Below, piece after piece: positions 26,875-32,257 of a stretch of 32,257 nt of DNA. The stretch lies in the NCBI GenBank assembly GCA_028718565.1, contig JAQULO010000016.1, positions 1-32,257 of the forward strand, read 5' to 3'. The notes beneath the pieces are model-generated. The model did no database searches. It saw nothing but the letters and a program-made list of their open reading frames with translations, and had not been told where the DNA came from. The number at the start of each line of letters is the position of its first letter. The stretch's first letter is position 1. Both the position numbers and the translations under genes were made by a program. The stretch is from Syntrophales bacterium (GTDB lineage Bacteria; Desulfobacterota; Syntrophia; Syntrophales; UBA2210).

Positions 26875-29800
26875 ATGAATGACGTTGCTTCGAGAATACT
26901 TTTTGACAGGCAGGACCATGAACTGCTGGTTATCGTCAATGAGGTCCTAAGTCGGGATAAGTCGCGAGAACATCTGAAGAATCTCCTGAATCCGTATCTT
27001 CACCCGCATGGAATCAAGGAGATGGCAGCATCGAAAGAACTGCGCATTGCCTACGCGGTCATCCATCTCCTCAATTCTCTGGAGGTCGGCAAGGCGGAAG
27101 ATCGTCTGGGGGCTCTGCGCTCCCTGCGGGATGAGGTGCTCTACAGTGCCCAGAGTTTCCTCCGCAGGAATACGGCGAGGGTCCTGTTGCAGATTATGAA
27201 AAAGCTGGTTCAGGCACGCGGGGACTACCGTCGGCAACTGGAACTGGCACATGATTTCCGCATGGCGGCGTCGGGAAAACCCCGCATCGTCCGGGAGCAA
27301 CTGAAGCGGTATCATCTGCTTGAAATGCCGGAGGCATGGAATCAGATCGCGACCGATGACCACGTCCACGACGTCAACACCAAGGGACGTAAATCGTCCA
27401 CTCACCTGATCATGGATGCGTGGATCAAGGGGATCCGAAGGCTCAAGGTGGTTTATTATAATCATGTGAGCGCGGATGTCGCCGGCGAACTGCTGGAGGC
27501 GGCCGGTATCATGGGGATCAGGGTCAGGGTAGGCGTTGAATTCCCCGCGAGATTTTACGACCGGTATGTCCGGTTCATATGGGCGCCGCGCGGGCTCCTC
27601 GACGCGCAGGACTATCTGAATTTTCTGAAGGACGGGGCGGTTGAATCCTTCATGGCGGAAGGGCCGAAGATCTCGGACTATCGGCGGCGGTATGTAATGG
27701 CGATGCTGGGTGAGTTTAACGACAGGCACCGGGCCGCCATAGAGGATGCCTACGGATATATCCCCCCTCTCCTCGATCCGGAAGAGTTTCTCTCGTTTGT
27801 TGGGGCCGGGCAGGCATCGTTGCTGCACCTTGCCGAATTTGCGTATACAAAAATGCTGCCTGTCATGAGGGACCATGTCGCTGGCCTGCGGAGGCGCTAT
27901 GCCCAGGCAGGGCCTGAAGAGCGAGATCGAATGAGGGCCATGGTGGAGGAACTGAACCGGCTGGATTCGGAGGCGATCGTGGAGAGGTACCTGCGTCCGG
28001 CAAAAAACCCCTCTATCCCCGACCCCCATGTCCCATCGGACGGGGAGGATGTCCCGGATCTGTTGAGGTTGTCGCCGCGCGAACTGCTCGAACGGCTGGG
28101 TCGTCTCAATGCCGGCTACAGCATCACCCTTTCCCTCGGTGGTCTGGGCGTCGAAGATGTCATTGAACTCCTCTATGACTGCCAGGGCCTGATAACGCAT
28201 CTGGAAGTATTCAATCTCAAGGATTACGTAACCGGCAAGGTGGTCCATGATGCCGCGATCAACAATCTCCAAATAGCTATCAACGAGAATAGCATTATCG
28301 CACTGAAGCGCATCATCCGCGAGGCCATCAGGAACATGAGCGACGAGAATCCCGCGAGAGTGGATGCGCTGACGAAGATCCTGCATGACATATCCACCCT
28401 TCGATCATATTATAGAGGCACGCTTCTCAAAAGCCGTGTCGGGAGCGATTCCAGCGGGCGTTCGCACCATCTGTACGGGATGGGTCTTGTCATCCAAGAC
28501 ACCCTCCCCCGCAGGGCACAGAGAGAGATAAAAAACGCATCCCCCTCCTCCCGTCTTACCGTTCCCCTGCATACCCCGGTCTATCTACGTGTGAGCTACC
28601 CCCCGCGCACGGGCTCCGGCCGGGTGGCAGGTGCCCTGTACCATATGGCGGCACGCCTTCCCGGTCTGCAGCTTATCGGGAAGAGGCGTGTGGAGGACTG
28701 GGAGATCGAACCGTACTCCACACGTATAGGGGTTGCGGGGAATGTGGTCGTGCTGGGCGGATTCGACGAGAAGAGCACCAATAAACTTTCGCTTGAGCCC
28801 CCGAATGTGCGGGAGGCCAGGACAGTACCGTCATGGAGATACTTAAGCAGCGGCCTGAAAAACTGGACCAAGGTGCTGATCGGGTTTGTACCGGCCTTTC
28901 TCACCTTTTACCTTACGAAGGACTGGTGGTTCCTTGCCTGGTTCGGCGCTTTTATCTGGTTCGGGATCACAGGGGCGCGCAACATCATCCAGTCCGTCCT
29001 GGGTGGCGGCGGTATCAGACGGTCCCCCCTGCTGAAATGGAACGATTATGTCAGTTGGGACCGCCTGACGGATTCGCTTCTCTTCACAGGGTTTTCCGTT
29101 CCCCTCCTCGATTACGTGGTAAAGACACTTCTGCTCGACAGGCTGTTTGGAATCACGACGGCTACCAGCCCTGTTCTGCTGTACACGGCGATAGCCCTGG
29201 CAAACGGGCTGTACCTCTCGGCACACAACATCTTCCGTGGTCTGCCCAGGGGCGCGGCCTTCGCAAACCTCTTCAGGACGGTCCTCTCCATCCCCCTTGC
29301 CGTTGTCTTCAGTGTGGTAGCGGGCGATATACTCTTCGCGAGCGGCATCGCGGATACCAATGCCGTCCTCCAGAAATGGGCGGCCGTGATTTCCAAAGGT
29401 GCGTCTGACTGTGTCGCGGGTCTCATAGAGGGGTTTGCCGATCGGTATAATAATATCCGTACCCGTATGTGGGACTACCGAAGCAAGCTTGCGCAGTTGT
29501 TTGATACATATACCAATCTTGAGTTGCTCTTTCCCGAGGCTGACGTGTGTGAGATGCTCGCCTCTCCTAAGAAATTCGTACGTACCATGAAGACCAAGGC
29601 ACAAAACCTCGAGAAGGTAGTCATCATAAACGCGCTCGATCTGTTGTATTTCTGGATGTACCAGCCTCGTGCCGGGAGTACGTTGCGCACGGTTATGCGG
29701 GGAATGTCCTCCGAGGAACGCCGAATCTTTATCCGCGTTCAATCGTTGCTTGCAGTGGACAGGGAGATAAGCCAGCTGTTTATCGATGGGATTGTGGGGA

Positions 29801-29877
29801 AAAACTTCTCGAAGGCGCTCTCTTTTTATCTGGATCGTTCGGGTGAGTACCTGAAGGACATACAAGGGATGGCATAG
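26875..29877 (+). CDS. Large uncharacterised protein with PHP-like N-terminal region and C-terminal membrane segments
   Basis: Start ATG 26875 (MNDVASRILFDR) with GGAGGAG RBS; about 1000 aa. DDHVHDVNTKGRKSSTHLIMDAWIKGIRRLKVVYYNHV...AAGIMGIRVRVGVEFPA resembles PHP motifs. Hydrophobic segments near LIGFVPAFLTFYL, WWFLAWFGAFIWFGITG, VLLYTAIALANGLYL and LSIPLAVVFSVVAG. Confidence 0.85.
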   Translation: MNDVASRILFDRQDHELLVIVNEVLSRDKSREHLKNLLNPYLHPHGIKEMAASKELRIAYAVIHLLNSLEVGKAEDRLGALRSLRDEVLYSAQSFLRRNTARVLLQIMKKLVQARGDYRRQLELAHDFRMAASGKPRIVREQLKRYHLLEMPEAWNQIATDDHVHDVNTKGRKSSTHLIMDAWIKGIRRLKVVYYNHVSADVAGELLEAAGIMGIRVRVGVEFPARFYDRYVRFIWAPRGLLDAQDYLNFLKDGAVESFMAEGPKISDYRRRYVMAMLGEFNDRHRAAIEDAYGYIPPLLDPEEFLSFVGAGQASLLHLAEFAYTKMLPVMRDHVAGLRRRYAQAGPEERDRMRAMVEELNRLDSEAIVERYLRPAKNPSIPDPHVPSDGEDVPDLLRLSPRELLERLGRLNAGYSITLSLGGLGVEDVIELLYDCQGLITHLEVFNLKDYVTGKVVHDAAINNLQIAINENSIIALKRIIREAIRNMSDENPARVDALTKILHDISTLRSYYRGTLLKSRVGSDSSGRSHHLYGMGLVIQDTLPRRAQREIKNASPSSRLTVPLHTPVYLRVSYPPRTGSGRVAGALYHMAARLPGLQLIGKRRVEDWEIEPYSTRIGVAGNVVVLGGFDEKSTNKLSLEPPNVREARTVPSWRYLSSGLKNWTKVLIGFVPAFLTFYLTKDWWFLAWFGAFIWFGITGARNIIQSVLGGGGIRRSPLLKWNDYVSWDRLTDSLLFTGFSVPLLDYVVKTLLLDRLFGITTATSPVLLYTAIALANGLYLSAHNIFRGLPRGAAFANLFRTVLSIPLAVVFSVVAGDILFASGIADTNAVLQKWAAVISKGASDCVAGLIEGFADRYNNIRTRMWDYRSKLAQLFDTYTNLELLFPEADVCEMLASPKKFVRTMKTKAQNLEKVVIINALDLLYFWMYQPRAGSTLRTVMRGMSSEERRIFIRVQSLLAVDREISQLFIDGIVGKNFSKALSFYLDRSGEYLKDIQGMA

Positions 29878-29896
29878 GAATTCGGGACACAGGTAT

Positions 29897-30703
29897 ATGG
29901 CACTCATTATAGCCCACCGGGGAGCACGCAGTCTCGCCCCCGAAAACACACTGGCGGCGGCCCGCACGGCCCGGGAGGTCGACTCCGATCTCTGGGAAAC
30001 GGATGTGACGGTTACGAAAGGCGGAGGGCTCGTTCTTCTGCACGACAAATCCCTGGCCCGCACCACCGACGTCCGGGACCGTTTTCCGGACCGCGGACCG
30101 TGGCACTGCTCGGACTTTACCCTGGATGAGGTCCGCTCACTGGATGCGGGCTCCTGGTTTATGAAGACCGATCCCTTCGGCCGGATCGCAGCGGGGGAGA
30201 TAGGAGAAGAAGGCCTGTCAGCCTACCGGAATGAAAAGGTCCCCACGCTGCGCGAAGCCCTCCAGCTTACACGCGACACCTCCTTCCCCGTCAATCTGGA
30301 GTTGAAACGCCTGCCCCCGGCACTGGAGGGGTTCCCCATCGTTGAACAGGTACTTGAAATGATCGATACCCTCGCGGTGGACCAGGGGCTCGTCAGTATC
30401 TCTTCCTTTCACCATGAATGGCTGCGTGAGGTTCAGAGGCGAACCCCCTCGATTGCGGTCCAGGCCCTGATCGGCGATTCCGAAGCCGGTCCCCCGGACT
30501 GGAGGGAACCCCTGGAATTTGGAACATACAACGTCCGCAGCACCCTGATAGACGAAGGGCAGATACGGCTGGTGACACAAAGGGGAATATCCCTGAATCT
30601 TTTTACCGTGAATGAAACGGAGGACATGCTCCGGTTCGATCGGGCGGGAGCAGCCGGTCTGTTCACGGATTTTCCGCAGAGGGCCGTGAAGCTGTTGCGG
30701 TAG
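29897..30703 (+). CDS. Glycerophosphodiester phosphodiesterase (GDPD)
   Basis: IIAHRGARSLAPENTLAAARTAREVDSDLWETDVTVTKGGGLVLLHDKSLARTTD, the GDPD HRG...ENT...E.D...D.....HD signature; no signal peptide. Confidence 0.92.
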   Translation: MALIIAHRGARSLAPENTLAAARTAREVDSDLWETDVTVTKGGGLVLLHDKSLARTTDVRDRFPDRGPWHCSDFTLDEVRSLDAGSWFMKTDPFGRIAAGEIGEEGLSAYRNEKVPTLREALQLTRDTSFPVNLELKRLPPALEGFPIVEQVLEMIDTLAVDQGLVSISSFHHEWLREVQRRTPSIAVQALIGDSEAGPPDWREPLEFGTYNVRSTLIDEGQIRLVTQRGISLNLFTVNETEDMLRFDRAGAAGLFTDFPQRAVKLLR

Positions 30704-30811
30704 CCGCCCTTCCCTGCCGGTTCGGACTCGATACTTCACGGCTTGCGTTGATATCGGCATTTTAGTAATGAAAAGAACGATATTCGGTTATTGTGGTAAT
30801 TGGTGACCCCC

Positions 30812-32257
30812 GTGATCAGGACAGACGTCATTATAATCGGCGGTGGCTCCACGGGCTGCGGGATAGCGAGAGACCTGGCGCTCAGAGGCATACCTCACTG
30901 TCTGATCGAAAAGGATGATTTCGCCGCCGGGGCGACGGGCGCATGCCATGGGTTACTTCACAGCGGTGGCAGGTACGTGGTGAACGATCCCGAAACGGCG
31001 GCCGGGTGTCTCTCCGAGAATATGATCCTGCGCAAAATCGGCAGAAAATGCGTGGAGCAGACAGGGGGGCTGTTTGTGCGTCTCCCCGGCGACTCAAAGC
31101 GGTTCAGGGACACGTTCCTGAAAAAGTGCGAGGTGGTGGGGATCGCTACCGAGGAGCTTTCCCCGAGCAGGGCGCTCGAGCTTGTTCCCAAACTGAACCC
31201 GTCCCTGGAAGAGGCGGTCAGGGTTCCCGACTGTTCCATCGATCCCTTCAGATTGTGCATGCTGAACATCACCTCATCCCAGAGGCGAGGCGGCCAGACA
31301 CTGACCCACTACAGGGTAATAGAAATTATCAGGGAACACGGTCGGTGTGTCGGCGTCAAGGCCCGGGAAGAAACCACATCCGAAGTCAAAGAAATCCGAG
31401 GAAAGATCATCATCAATGCCACGGGTGCGTGGGGGGATCAGGTGGCACGCCTGGCCGGGGGCAACGTGCCTATGACCCTATCCAAGGGGAGCCTTGTCGT
31501 CACAAATCACCGTATTACAAATATGGTAATCAATCGGCTGCGACCTTCGTCCGATGGGGATATCGTTGTCCCCAACGAGGCGGTCTGCCTTGCCGGTACA
31601 ACCTCCATAGCCGTTACCGATCCCGACAGTATCGGCGTTGACCCGGCTGAAGTGGATCTTATCGCCACCCAGGCACAACAGATGATTCCTGATTTCGGCG
31701 CGACACGTCTGATCAGGACCTATGCGGGTGTTAGGCCGTTGCTTAAGGCGGATCACGAGGACGGCAGGGCGATATCCCGGGGATTCAGAATTATAGACCA
31801 TCAGGACGGGCTGTTCAGCATCCTGGGGGGGAAGCTTACCACCTATCGGCTTATGGCGGAAAAGATGACCGACAGCATCATGGCGGTCTTCGATCTGAAG
31901 ACACGGTGCCGGACGGCGGAGCTTCCCCTTGAGGGGCAGGAAGAACTGAGCGGGTACCCTCTTTCCAAACGACTGCAAACCTTGGAAGACATTGTGTGTG
32001 AATGTGAACTGGTGACGGTGGATGCCGTGGAGCGGGTTGCCGGCAATATCGGCATGAGGCATATCGGAGATATCCAGTACCGAACACGGCTGGGGATGGT
32101 ACCCTGCCAGGGGGGGTTCTGCACATATCGTGTACTGGGGATCATGCAGGAGATGGGGAAGATGACCCCCGAGGAATCGATGCGCGTCCTCAGGGAATTC
32201 CTCCAGAGAAGATTCAAGGGAATCAAACCGGCGCTCTGGGGCGATCAACTCCGCGAA
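30812..32257 (+). CDS. glpA: FAD-dependent glycerol-3-phosphate dehydrogenase, GlpA-like, truncated at right edge
   Basis: GTG start. VIRTDVIIIGGGSTGCGIARDLALRGIPHCLIEKDDFAAGATGACHGLLHSGGRYVVNDPETAAGCLSEN...; C-terminal BFD-like Fe-S region VCECELVTVDAVERVA...PCQGGFCTYR. Open frame from 30812 to the window end (482 codons); not in the ORF track. Confidence 0.9.
   Translation, partial: MIRTDVIIIGGGSTGCGIARDLALRGIPHCLIEKDDFAAGATGACHGLLHSGGRYVVNDPETAAGCLSENMILRKIGRKCVEQTGGLFVRLPGDSKRFRDTFLKKCEVVGIATEELSPSRALELVPKLNPSLEEAVRVPDCSIDPFRLCMLNITSSQRRGGQTLTHYRVIEIIREHGRCVGVKAREETTSEVKEIRGKIIINATGAWGDQVARLAGGNVPMTLSKGSLVVTNHRITNMVINRLRPSSDGDIVVPNEAVCLAGTTSIAVTDPDSIGVDPAEVDLIATQAQQMIPDFGATRLIRTYAGVRPLLKADHEDGRAISRGFRIIDHQDGLFSILGGKLTTYRLMAEKMTDSIMAVFDLKTRCRTAELPLEGQEELSGYPLSKRLQTLEDIVCECELVTVDAVERVAGNIGMRHIGDIQYRTRLGMVPCQGGFCTYRVLGIMQEMGKMTPEESMRVLREFLQRRFKGIKPALWGDQLRE

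Noticed and set aside
26947-28386. 479-aa minus-strand ORF
   Set aside because: Antisense to the large PHP-like membrane protein; composition looks like a shadow ORF, with no motif and no RBS noted.
28843-30066. 407-aa minus-strand ORF
   Set aside because: Antisense to two well-supported plus-strand genes; rich in R/E/G typical of shadow frames.

Overview
The window looks like chromosomal DNA from an anaerobic, Desulfobacterota-like bacterium. That placement is inferred from gene content only; no taxonomy search was possible. No rRNA, tRNA, CRISPR array or intact mobile element was recognised. In order: (1) the 5' end of a minus-strand AMP-dependent acyl-CoA synthetase cut by the left edge, divergent from a 1051-aa TPR/GAF/AAA+ sigma-54 activator, with 22-bp tandem repeats and a sigma-54-like promoter between them; (2) an orphan 171-aa protein and a membrane protein ending in a CxxC...CxxC motif; (3) a zinc-ribbon protein and an hcp/4Fe-4S protein pair divergent from a Crp/Fnr regulator; (4) a TonB-like protein, a NUDIX hydrolase, an ISAzo13-like transposase remnant and an acyl-CoA synthetase; (5) a tungstate tupABC transporter operon led by an HTH/periplasmic-binding-like regulator; (6) a macA-macB(split)-tolC type efflux operon; (7) a parvulin PPIase, a CBS-domain protein and a Kef-type antiporter; (8) a ~1000-aa PHP-like membrane protein followed by a glycerophosphodiester phosphodiesterase and a GlpA-type glycerol-3-phosphate dehydrogenase that runs off the right edge and is absent from the ORF track. 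The strongest leads are the phased half-site array upstream of a sigma-54-like promoter (127-242), the PHP-like membrane protein in a glycerophosphodiester locus (26875-32257), and two near-identical 14-bp sites that may tie the zinc-ribbon gene to the Hcp regulator (6527-6540 and 9092-9105).
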